A DNA stretch of 5,000 nt from Lachnospiraceae bacterium (GCA_004552595.1 SFNX01000117.1:1-5000), one strand, 5' to 3'; numbered from the stretch's first letter, positions 1 through 4,708 are shown. Numbers and translations are program-made. Notes: generated by a model from the letters alone, not told the origin.

Positions 1-1
1 T

Positions 2-637
2 ACTTCGGTTTCAAGCTGCTCATTGATTTCGAGAAAGCCAAAAACCTCTGATGTAAATGCTTTCGCTATTACATGTATAAACGATAACATAACTCCTTCA
101 GGAAAGCCACATTCTGCGAGCGACAGTTACTGTAAGAAATACTATTATCCAATGGTCGATGAGCGTGGAATTGAATTCGATGTCGTGGCCGAAAACAGAA
201 AGGTTATGCTCATAGAAGCATACATCCCTTTCCTGTACAATAAAAGTCTGTACTATACCACCAACTATAAGAAATGCGTCTTAGCTTATTATGCGGACGA
301 GATTAAAGATATATTGAATGAAGCGGGTATCTCGGATTATGAGTATTATAAAGACTCAATCAGACTAACCATTCCTGCTGATTATCCGCTTGAAAAGGCT
401 GCCGCCACAGTAATAACTCTTGATGATTTACTCGACTATAATTTAAAAACAAATGCATACTCACAACAGTCCCTGGGCTCTAATCAGTTCTGGAACTGGT
501 TTGATAGAGATGACATTATTGTTAAGCAGATGAACAGCAACAACGAACAGATTCTGTTCGAATCATTCCAGTTTTCCGATAATAACAACAATGAGCTCAC
601 CTATGATTCTCTCTTAGAGGCTTTGTCACGGGAGTGA
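2..637 (+). CDS. Unrecognised protein, 3' end of a gene entering from the left
   Basis: The reading frame is open from the first in-frame codon at base 2 to the TGA at 635-637, so about 211 residues are visible and the true start is outside the window. An in-frame TTG at 23 has no convincing ribosome binding site and I do not take it as the start. The visible part is soluble-looking and acidic, with no membrane segment. It is rich in Tyr, Asp and Asn, including a YYYP stretch, an EYYKD segment and an Asn run near the C-terminus (SDNNNNEL). I recognise no domain or catalytic motif. It is the only plus-strand gene left of 3500 and converges on the leftward cluster. A hairpin follows the stop codon within a few bases. 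That a protein is encoded here is likely from the long uninterrupted frame and its composition; its function is unknown. Confidence 0.7.
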   Translation, partial: TSVSSCSLISRKPKTSDVNAFAITCINDNITPSGKPHSASDSYCKKYYYPMVDERGIEFDVVAENRKVMLIEAYIPFLYNKSLYYTTNYKKCVLAYYADEIKDILNEAGISDYEYYKDSIRLTIPADYPLEKAAATVITLDDLLDYNLKTNAYSQQSLGSNQFWNWFDRDDIIVKQMNSNNEQILFESFQFSDNNNNELTYDSLLEALSRE

Positions 638-639
638 TA

Positions 640-665
640 TCTGATGCCCTGTTCCCGGCATCAGA
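640..665 (+). terminator. Hairpin just behind the left-edge gene, probable terminator
   Basis: A perfect 9-bp inverted repeat (TCTGATGCC / GGCATCAGA) with an 8-nt loop begins 3 nt after the TGA. Downstream the plus strand is pyrimidine-rich and includes TTTATTTT around 677-684, but lacks an immediate T run. It may terminate weakly or mainly protect the mRNA 3' end. Confidence 0.5.
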
Positions 666-689
666 CCACATCCTCCTTTATTTTCCGAT

Positions 690-725
690 TAAAAAGCAGC
701 GAACTCCATTACAAAGTCCGCTGCT
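690..725 (-). terminator. Rho-independent terminator after the alkyltransferase gene
   Basis: On the minus strand an 11-bp stem (AGCAGCGGACT / AGTTCGCTGCT, one G-U pair) with a 9-nt loop is followed by TTTTT. It lies about 20 bp beyond the stop codon at 746, so it can end the leftward transcript. It closely matches the terminator at 2467-2503 behind the merR gene, with 6 mismatches in the 26 bp following GCAGC. Confidence 0.75.
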
Positions 726-729
726 CATA

Positions 730-760
730 AATATAAACTATTACGTTACGTATGAGTCAA
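730..760 (-). promoter_or_regulatory. Second copy of the MerR-type promoter-operator, without a gene
   Basis: On the minus strand TTGACT (760-755) and TATATT (735-730) are separated by 19 bp (736-754), the elongated spacer typical of MerR-activated promoters. The spacer is centred on the palindrome TACGTAACGTA. The element differs from the merR promoter at 3294-3324 by a single base in the spacer. A transcript from here would start at about 723, inside the terminator stem, and stop near 690. It therefore has no obvious gene to serve. It could still bind the MerR protein encoded at 2529-3263. The -35 and operator overlap the last codons and stop of the alkyltransferase gene. Confidence 0.7.
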
Positions 761-1381
761 CACTATTTTGTATTTCGAAAGGTCAACCCTGCCATCGATT
801 ACCTCTACGCCCTCATCCTTAAGTAGCTTCGCCTGAACATCTAATCCACCGAATGCAAAAGCGCCCGCCAGATTTCCCTTCGAATCGACAACTCTGTGGC
901 ACGGAATAATCCCCGGCGTCGGATTCTTATGCAATGCATTTCCAACAGCCCTCGACATCTTCTCATTTCCTGCCATTGCTGCTACCTGGGCATATGTCGC
1001 AACTTTGCCCTTCGGGATTTTCTTTACCGCCTCATATATCCGCTTTGTCGGACTATCCGTCACAAGATCGTAACTCTCCGCTATCATTCTTCTGATTTCA
1101 TCATCCGGAATGCTCCCGTCAAGAATAATCGTGTTCCAGTTTTCCTTATTCTGGTGCCAGCCCGGCACACATGACTTGTAAATACTTCTCCACAAATCTC
1201 TCCACTCAGGCGAGACCTTCACATTAAGATTTACGAACCCATCTCGCTCATACGTCCACAGGAAAGCCTTCTTGCTCCCCTTCACCCTGACAAGCTGCCA
1301 GTTCTCGTCGTGAAACGGAGCGTCTTTATATGTATTTGGCAGGCTCAGTCCATACTTCAGCGCCTCTTCTCTAGTTGTCAT
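746..1381 (-). CDS. ogt: YjbR/MmcQ-like domain fused to O6-alkylguanine-DNA alkyltransferase
   Basis: Repairs O6-alkylguanine (and O4-alkylthymine) in DNA by moving the alkyl group to its own cysteine, a one-use suicide reaction in the cytoplasm. Residues 1-107 look like the MmcQ/YjbR fold often called DNA-binding (APFHDENWQLVRVKGSKKAF, then VNLKV-type strands and a WN.I.LDG segment). Residues about 108-206 are the alkyltransferase domain: VATYAQVA, the arginine-finger segment SRAVGNAL, the active-site PCHRVV with Cys161, and a GGL..K..LL segment. All key residues are present, so activity is expected. The start is the ATG at 1381, with GAGGAG 4 nt upstream; an in-frame GTG at 1393 lies over that site and is rejected. 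The family usually ends soon after a VDLSKY-type segment; here the final YKIVLTHT is encoded by the duplicated MerR promoter. Such fusions occur in Firmicutes to my knowledge. The symbol refers to the alkyltransferase half. Confidence 0.92.
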   Translation of the reverse strand: MTTREEALKYGLSLPNTYKDAPFHDENWQLVRVKGSKKAFLWTYERDGFVNLNVKVSPEWRDLWRSIYKSCVPGWHQNKENWNTIILDGSIPDDEIRRMIAESYDLVTDSPTKRIYEAVKKIPKGKVATYAQVAAMAGNEKMSRAVGNALHKNPTPGIIPCHRVVDSKGNLAGAFAFGGLDVQAKLLKDEGVEVIDGRVDLSKYKIVLTHT

Positions 1382-1471
1382 TTTACTCCTCACTCAATCT
1401 TAGTTAAAAAAAAGTGAAAATCCCGGAATCCCAGTCTACACCACACACTATCCATGTATAACATTTCTTCC

Positions 1472-1480
1472 ATTATATCA
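1472..1480 (-). promoter_or_regulatory. Extended -10 promoter for the alkyltransferase gene
   Basis: On the minus strand a perfect TATAAT (1477-1472) is preceded by TG plus one base, giving the extended -10 motif TGATATAAT. No good -35 sits at 17 bp (GTATTG), which extended -10 promoters tolerate. Transcription would start near 1465, leaving a leader of about 85 nt before the ATG at 1381. It gives the alkyltransferase a promoter independent of the genes to its right. Confidence 0.55.
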
Positions 1481-1522
1481 CGAGATAATCCCTCCAATAC
1501 ACTTAGGTCTCTTCGAATAGAA

Positions 1523-1744
1523 TTAATACTCCTTTGTAACCGAACTAAGTTCATACATTTCCATAAATGAGTCAAGATCCTGCCCATTCCGTATCAACAT
1601 AATCTCGAAAAAGTGCCCCGACTGAGTATCTTTAAAACCCGCAACCTGTTCACCATTACATATGCTGCACTTTAGCACTGCCTTATGTCTGTTAGGGTCA
1701 TATTCAAATTTTGGTTCTGCTTTCTTCTTCCCAAACAATGACAT
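1523..1744 (-). CDS. Small CxxC protein, conserved Firmicutes type, function unknown
   Basis: A 73-residue cytoplasmic protein starting MSLFGKKK. It has a basic N-terminus, then FEYDPNRHKAVLKCSICNGEQVAGF, a segment DTQSGHFFEIMLIR and an acidic helix-like end. The single CSIC pair could bind one metal if the protein dimerises, or be redox-active; one CxxC alone does not make a zinc ribbon. I recall similar small proteins in Clostridia with the same CSICNGEQVAGFKD..GHF.EIMLI pattern, some with unhelpful automatic names, and know of no proven function. The ATG at 1744 is chosen because the family begins at MSLFG. An in-frame ATG at 1768 is possible, but neither start has a strong ribosome binding site. 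It follows the macrodomain gene by 36 bp in the same direction, so they are probably co-transcribed. No terminator is seen between it and the alkyltransferase gene. Confidence 0.72.
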   Translation of the reverse strand: MSLFGKKKAEPKFEYDPNRHKAVLKCSICNGEQVAGFKDTQSGHFFEIMLIRNGQDLDSFMEMYELSSVTKEY

Positions 1745-1780
1745 TTCTACGCTTCTTTTACCTTTCATTACTTATTTGAA

Positions 1781-2308
1781 CTACAACCGCATCCTTTTCA
1801 ACTCATGGTTGTATATGTCGCTTGTCCTCTTATCAAAGCAACAGAACGTAATATCCATCGCATAATCATTGTTGCGATTCAACCATTCTTTTACAGTCTT
1901 AACCGCAACTTCAGTAGCCTCTGCCAGCGGATATCCGTATACACCGGTTGATATTGCAGGAAAAGCAATGCTATGAAGATTGTTCTCCTTCGCCAAATCC
2001 AACGAGTTCCTATAACATGCCGCTAACAATCTCTCGTCTGTATCGCTCCCGGAATAAATCGGTCCAACCGTATGAATAACGTATTTTGCAGGCAAGCGAT
2101 ATCCCTTGGTTATCTTTGCTTCACCTGTCTTGCAGCCATTCAGCGTCCTGCATTCATTCAGAAGTTCAGGACCTGCCGCTCTATGGATTGCACCATCAAC
2201 ACCGCCTCCGCCAAGCAGGCTTTTATTTGCTGCATTTACAATTGCATCACAATCAAGCGTTGTAATATCACATTGCTTTACATGAATTTCTGGTTCTACC
2301 AAACTCAT
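1781..2308 (-). CDS. Macrodomain protein, MacroD/YmdB-like ADP-ribose (O-acetyl-ADP-ribose) hydrolase
   Basis: A 175-residue single macrodomain. It should bind ADP-ribose and hydrolyse O-acetyl-ADP-ribose or remove mono-ADP-ribose from proteins in the cytoplasm. Motifs of the MacroD class are intact: CDIT at 13-16, NAAN at 25-28, the catalytic-loop GGGGVDGAIH at 33-42 with Asp38, a KYVIHTVGP strand, and the second phosphate-binding loop FPAISTGVYGYP. The start is set at the ATG at 2308, which has GGAGG 5 nt upstream. An ATG at 2320 (preceded by AAAGGA) and a GTG at 2356 (preceded by AAGGGG) remain open in frame and would add 4 or 16 residues. The CxxC gene follows directly. With a DNA-repair gene nearby, a stress or ADP-ribosylation-reversal role is plausible, but no ADP-ribosyltransferase or sirtuin is visible, so the substrate is open. 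Confidence 0.9.
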   Translation of the reverse strand: MSLVEPEIHVKQCDITTLDCDAIVNAANKSLLGGGGVDGAIHRAAGPELLNECRTLNGCKTGEAKITKGYRLPAKYVIHTVGPIYSGSDTDERLLAACYRNSLDLAKENNLHSIAFPAISTGVYGYPLAEATEVAVKTVKEWLNRNNDYAMDITFCCFDKRTSDIYNHELKRMRL

Positions 2309-2369
2309 AATAACCTCCATATTTCCTTTCGGCAAAAATTCCAAATCCTCGCTCACTCCACCCCTTCAC

Positions 2370-2399
2370 ATCTTACTAAAGCAAATGCAAATTTATCAA
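2370..2399 (-). promoter_or_regulatory. Possible promoter of the macrodomain-CxxC pair
   Basis: On the minus strand TTGATA (2399-2394) and TAAGAT (2375-2370) are 18 bp apart. The -35 is good (5 of 6), the -10 modest (4 of 6). The start would fall near 2363, giving a leader of about 55 nt before the ATG at 2308. It is the best promoter I see between the merR terminator and the macrodomain gene, but not a strong one. Confidence 0.3.
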
Positions 2400-2432
2400 G
2401 TGGTTCACGGATGCATAAGCAACATCTGCCAT
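2376..2432 (-). CDS. Possible 18-aa leader peptide upstream of the macrodomain gene
   Basis: A short frame, ATG at 2432 to TAG at 2376, encodes MADVAYASVNHLINLHLL. It is preceded by AAAGGGG about 9 nt before the ATG, a good ribosome binding site for this group. It ends about 70 bp before the macrodomain start. I know no homologue, and with so few codons chance is a real alternative. It would only be translated if transcription starts to the right of 2440, where I see no clear promoter before the merR terminator. Confidence 0.22.
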   Translation of the reverse strand: MADVAYASVNHLINLHLL

Positions 2433-2466
2433 ACTATTTCACCCCTTTCTTATATTTTTCCTCCAA

Positions 2467-2503
2467 TAAAAAAGCAGCGGACCTTATTACAGAGTCTGCT
2501 GCT
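2467..2503 (-). terminator. Rho-independent terminator behind merR
   Basis: On the minus strand a 10-bp stem (AGCAGCAGAC / GTCCGCTGCT, one A-C mismatch) with an 11-nt loop is followed by six Ts. It starts about 25 bp past the merR stop at 2529 and separates merR from the macrodomain genes. A near copy lies at 690-725. Confidence 0.8.
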
Positions 2504-2528
2504 CTTAAGCATATAATTATGTAGTTAG

Positions 2529-3263
2529 TTACTCAGCATTGTTACAATAAATCTGAATTGCATTATCCACAAATACGGCAGTTCCCTTACCACCACATTC
2601 ATCAATATTATCTGTGAATTCCCCTCCACCGGAATACATTTTGCCAAGTACTCGAAGAATCTTATTGGTACAGGTATAAAAGTTTTCTGTAATGTACTCC
2701 TGAATTCTCTTAACAAGATTCTGAGCCTCTGGTGAGCTAGGATCCATCTCCTTCATTTCTCCAGCTTCTTTAAACAATAGCATAAATCTGTCTGCCATGA
2801 TTTTCTCATCTTCTTCCGTTCGATTATTCTGCTTCTCTTGCATTTCTTTGTACTCTGGCAAATCGCCGTATAACTCCTTTGCTTTTCTGGAATATTCATC
2901 CAGCTTACTCTTATCAAAAGCTTTAAAATCCATATTTTTTACTCCTAACATTTTTATTCCAAGCGCAAAATTCATCAAGTTTTCAATATGTTCCTTCTTC
3001 AGCCTAAGCAATTCTATCTGTTGCTCCAAAGCTTTATTTCTATCAAAATCAGGACTATTGATAATTGCCTTAATATCCTTTAGAGGAAATTCCAATTCAC
3101 GAAACAATAAAATATGCTGAAGGCGCTCCAGATCTGCATCGTCATACAGTCTGTATCCCGCATCGGTGTATCCCGTCGGATGCAAAAGACCGATCTTATC
3201 ATAATATTGTAGAGTGCGTATACTCACTCCGGCAAGCTTGCTCACTTCATGTACTGTCATCAT
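2529..3263 (-). CDS. MerR-family activator with TipAS drug-recognition domain
   Basis: A 244-residue cytoplasmic transcription activator of the TipAL/Mta type. Residues 1-70 are the MerR winged helix-turn-helix (TVHEVSKLAGVSIRTLQYYD, KIGLL, GYRLYDDADLERLQHI). About 75-110 form the dimerising coiled coil (LEQQIELLRLKKEHIENL). About 130-244 are a TipAS-like globin-fold domain, ending in the family's pattern of MY.GG.FT.NID..GGKGTA.F...AI.IY. In relatives this domain binds antibiotics or other hydrophobic ligands and switches the protein to activation; the ligand here is unknown. The start is the ATG at 3263, with GGAGG 8 nt upstream; an in-frame TTG at 3278 overlaps that site and is rejected, while the adjacent ATG at 3260 cannot be excluded. 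It has its own 19-bp-spacer promoter and its own terminator, so it is monocistronic and probably autoregulated. A second operator copy lies at 730-760. No transporter gene is next to it. Confidence 0.93.
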   Translation of the reverse strand: MMTVHEVSKLAGVSIRTLQYYDKIGLLHPTGYTDAGYRLYDDADLERLQHILLFRELEFPLKDIKAIINSPDFDRNKALEQQIELLRLKKEHIENLMNFALGIKMLGVKNMDFKAFDKSKLDEYSRKAKELYGDLPEYKEMQEKQNNRTEEDEKIMADRFMLLFKEAGEMKEMDPSSPEAQNLVKRIQEYITENFYTCTNKILRVLGKMYSGGGEFTDNIDECGGKGTAVFVDNAIQIYCNNAE

Positions 3264-3293
3264 TGTTGTTTCCTCCAATCACTTGATAAGGCT

Positions 3294-3324
3294 AATATAA
3301 ACTATTACGTTACGTAGGAGTCAA
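3294..3324 (-). promoter_or_regulatory. Autoregulated merR promoter with 19-bp spacer
   Basis: On the minus strand TTGACT (3324-3319) and TATATT (3299-3294) are separated by 19 bp (3318-3300). The spacer holds the dyad TACGT-A-ACGTA, and the symmetry extends outward on both sides (ACTCC.. against ATAGT). MerR-family proteins bind such dyads and untwist the over-long spacer so that polymerase can open it. The site is 31 bp upstream of the merR start codon, so the encoded regulator is the natural ligand. The flank up to 3336 is also shared with the copy at 730-772. Confidence 0.85.
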
Positions 3325-3346
3325 CACTTTTTTTGTAGTTACTCCT

Positions 3347-3475
3347 TTACTTTGATGTTCGACCAAGCTTTAACCGGTTATTGCTTGTCTCGTTGTCCTT
3401 AACAAGTATTACTCTATCGGGAATAGCCGCATAAACAGCGCCCCATCCGGCAACAAAAGTTTCCTGTGAGGGAAC
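3347..3475 (-). pseudogene. Possible C-terminal remnant of a lost gene
   Basis: Between merR and the abi gene one minus-strand frame stays open for 42 codons, from after a TAA at 3478-3476 to the TAA at 3349-3347. It reads like real protein: ETFVAGWGAVYAAIPDRV, then ILVKDNETSNNRLKLGRTSK. This stretch is visibly more GC-rich than the flanks. It has no start codon and no usable ribosome binding site, so it would be the broken tail of a gene. The family is not recognised. Chance openness of a short frame is the competing explanation. Confidence 0.3.
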
Positions 3476-3495
3476 TTAACAAACCCTCTATAAAT

Positions 3496-3523
3496 AAGAC
3501 AATGTTCACAACATATTTATAAT
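3496..3523 (+). promoter_or_regulatory. Promoter upstream of the abi gene with a palindrome in its spacer
   Basis: AAGACA (3496-3501) and a perfect TATAAT (3518-3523) are 16 bp apart. The spacer contains a perfect dyad ATGTT-CAC-AACAT (3502-3514), placed where a bound repressor would block polymerase. Transcription would begin near 3530, about 48 nt before the GTG start. The XRE regulator at the right edge is a candidate binder, by proximity only. Confidence 0.5.
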
Positions 3524-3551
3524 TGACTATGCACATTTCAGAGGATAAACT
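3523..3551 (+). promoter_or_regulatory. Second, overlapping promoter candidate for the abi gene
   Basis: TTGACT (3523-3528) lies 17 bp from TAAACT (3546-3551); its -35 overlaps the last base of the TATAAT of the preceding promoter. The start would fall near 3558, leaving only about 20 nt of leader, enough to include the AAAGGAG ribosome binding site. The -10 matches only 4 of 6, so this may be a minor start. Confidence 0.35.
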
Positions 3552-3577
3552 TATATATGTACAAAGGAGAATATAAA

Positions 3578-4603
3578 GTGACTAATACTAGACCAAAGAC
3601 CATAAATTCATTAATGAAATATTTACGTGATAAAAAAGGTATTCATATAGAAGGTTCTTCACAGAAGAAAAGACTCATGAATATCGGTTATTATCACGGT
3701 TATAAAGGTTATCGATACATTAATAAACCATCCAAGCAAATACCTTATTCTGATTTTGAAGAATTATTGGCAATATATGATTTTGATTCACAACTCAAAT
3801 CCCTTTTTTATCCATGTGTGATGAAAATCGAAACTGCACTTAAAAGTTATGTATTAGAAACAATGGTAGCATCCACGCATTCAGATAGTTTTAACGATGC
3901 CTATACAATGCTACTAGATAATTACAAAATGTTTTCGACTACAGGAAAAACCTTTAAAACGGATAAAGATCGCGAAAAAGCAGAAACCAAATTCAAACAC
4001 GAATTAAAGAAAAGATTGGATTTAAGAAATCGTATATACAAAGTTCAAACTGACGCCTTCGGAAATGATAATAAAATAGCCGGTCACTTCCTCTCTCATG
4101 ACATGAATATTCCGCTGTGGGGAATTTTTGAATTATTAAGTCTAGGCGAATTTGGACATTTTGTTTCTTGCTTGAACTATAATTGTCGCGTTTCCATTTC
4201 TAAAGAATTAGGAATCACTCCATCCGATGATACTAATGCTATGTTGCCTCAGCGACTTATTTATTCTATCAAGGATCTTCGTAATTCCATCGCGCATAAT
4301 GATGTAATTTTTGATACACGATTCAGAACTGGTAATATTGATAAGCAGGTTAGTAATGCTATTTTAAATGCAACCGGAGTTTCAAATGTAAACTTTACAA
4401 CCATAACAGATTATTTAGTACTAATCATATACATGATGAAATTACTAGGTGAAACAAAAACTGAAATGAAACGTGTAATTAGTAGTTATACTGATATTGT
4501 TGAGAAACTCAGAACACAAATTCCAATTAGCGTTTTTAATCAGATTATATATACTGACAACAATGTTAAAATCAAAGCCTTGAAGTCTTTTGTAGGCAAA
4601 TAA
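3578..4603 (+). CDS. Abi_2/AbiF-like HEPN-domain abortive infection protein
   Basis: A 341-residue protein of the Abi_2 (AbiD/AbiF) family, whose members stop phage growth or cell growth, probably by cutting RNA. The N-terminus (about 1-60) has the family's helical start and NIGYY.GYKGYR motif. It is followed by FEELLAIYDFDSQLKSLFYPCVMKIETALKS-type helices. At 235-240 is RNSIAH, the canonical HEPN RNxxxH ribonuclease motif, followed by ND and a conserved-looking DTRF. Length is normal for the family and no membrane segment is seen. The start is the GTG at 3578, with AAAGGAG 8 nt upstream. An in-frame ATG at 3557 would place that ribosome binding site inside the gene, so it is rejected. The gene is clearly more AT-rich than the leftward cluster, which fits horizontal transfer. 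A structured RNA with its own promoter follows directly, and an XRE regulator gene faces it. The symbol is withheld because AbiD and AbiF types cannot be separated by eye. Confidence 0.92.
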   Translation: MTNTRPKTINSLMKYLRDKKGIHIEGSSQKKRLMNIGYYHGYKGYRYINKPSKQIPYSDFEELLAIYDFDSQLKSLFYPCVMKIETALKSYVLETMVASTHSDSFNDAYTMLLDNYKMFSTTGKTFKTDKDREKAETKFKHELKKRLDLRNRIYKVQTDAFGNDNKIAGHFLSHDMNIPLWGIFELLSLGEFGHFVSCLNYNCRVSISKELGITPSDDTNAMLPQRLIYSIKDLRNSIAHNDVIFDTRFRTGNIDKQVSNAILNATGVSNVNFTTITDYLVLIIYMMKLLGETKTEMKRVISSYTDIVEKLRTQIPISVFNQIIYTDNNVKIKALKSFVGK

Positions 4604-4608
4604 ATCGC

Positions 4609-4637
4609 TTGCATTTGCTACGATCATAAGGTACAAT
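4609..4637 (+). promoter_or_regulatory. Promoter for the small RNA behind the abi gene
   Basis: TTGCAT (4609-4614) and TACAAT (4632-4637) are separated by exactly 17 bp, starting 6 bp after the abi stop codon. The -10 matches 5 of 6, the -35 matches 3 of 6 with the strong TTG core. The predicted start is near 4643. A promoter this close behind a gene but with no downstream gene on its strand points to a separate small RNA. Confidence 0.6.
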
Positions 4638-4642
4638 GATAG

Positions 4643-4707
4643 TGCGAATTGCGGTATGTCTCTTCGGAGTATACTTAGGGGAGTCGGATGCGTCCGGCTT
4701 CTTTTTT
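4643..4707 (+). ncRNA. Candidate abiF-type small RNA, two UNCG-capped hairpins
   Basis: About 65 nt from the predicted start to the end of the T run. Hairpin 1 (4654-4674) is an 8-bp stem: GTATG pairs with TATAC (one G-U), there is one bulged T, and CTC pairs with GAG, closed by the very stable C(UUCG)G tetraloop. A short linker, TTAGG, separates it from hairpin 2 (4680-4701), a 9-bp stem with a UGCG loop, also of the UNCG class, which is the terminator. There is no ribosome binding site or open frame of note. Its own promoter, its place directly behind an Abi_2/AbiF gene and its stable tetraloops fit my recollection of the published abiF RNA motif, and of reports that AbiF works as a toxin held by an RNA antitoxin. 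The match to that motif is from memory and untested. Confidence 0.62.
4680..4707 (+). terminator. Rho-independent terminator of the abi gene and small RNA
   Basis: Stem GGAGTCGGA / TCCGGCTTC (9 bp, two G-U pairs), loop TGCG, then TTTTTT at 4702-4707. On the minus strand no T run follows, so it acts for rightward transcription only. It lies 1 bp from the stop codon of the converging XRE gene. Confidence 0.88.
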
Positions 4708-4708
4708 A

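Larger units (their letters stand above)
690..772 (-). repeat. Composite repeat: merR-type promoter joined to merR-type terminator
   Basis: Two separate pieces of the merR locus recur here back to back in the same orientation. Bases 730-772 match 3294-3336 (promoter, operator and upstream flank) with about three differences. Bases 690-726 resemble 2467-2504 (terminator). In the full locus they flank the roughly 790 bp holding merR; here only about 3 bp separate them. The simplest reading is the scar of a second merR-like unit whose interior was deleted. A chance combination of a common terminator with a duplicated operator is the alternative. Confidence 0.5.
3341..3577. other. Divergent intergenic region between merR and the abi gene
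   Basis: About 240 bp without an intact gene. It contains a perfect 10-bp palindrome TAACCGGTTA (3371-3380) and the possible gene remnant described separately. It also has two overlapping hairpins: GTTTCC/GGGAAC (3459-3475, 5-nt loop) and GAGGG/CCCTC (3468-3488). They share bases and so exclude one another. At the right end are the abi promoters. A weak plus-strand promoter, TTGTCT (3386-3391), 16 bp, TATTAC (3408-3413), could start a leader transcript through the hairpins. There is no T-run terminator in either direction. Confidence 0.5.

Noticed and set aside
600..680. AAAGGAGG on the minus strand (679-672) directly before an ATG with a short frame
   Set aside because: The frame is only about 24 codons, the spacing to the ATG is zero, and it lies antisense to the left-edge gene; at most a further scrap of the deleted unit.
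634..822. 62-codon plus-strand frame overlapping the terminators and the end of the alkyltransferase gene
   Set aside because: It runs through the hairpins and operator copy and opposite a confident gene; its composition is not protein-like.
896..1174. Plus-strand frame opposite the alkyltransferase gene
   Set aside because: Antisense shadow of a strongly supported coding region.
1390..1587. 65-codon minus-strand frame between the alkyltransferase and CxxC genes
   Set aside because: It overlaps the 3' end of the CxxC gene in another frame, has no good ribosome binding site and no family resemblance; the 1394-1522 gap is better read as promoter and leader.
2380..2390. The 11-mer TTGCATTTGCT occurs here (minus) and at 4609-4619 (plus)
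   Set aside because: Low-complexity AT-rich word in unrelated contexts with no flanking similarity; chance is enough.
2072..2524. 150-codon plus-strand frame opposite the macrodomain gene
   Set aside because: Antisense shadow; crosses the merR terminator and has no ribosome binding site or recognisable domain.
2797..3120. Ser/Phe-rich plus-strand frame opposite merR
   Set aside because: Antisense shadow; its composition reflects the Lys/Glu-rich coiled-coil codons of merR.
4445..4636. Minus-strand frame opposite the end of the abi gene
   Set aside because: Antisense shadow overlapping the small-RNA promoter, with no ribosome binding site or homology signal.
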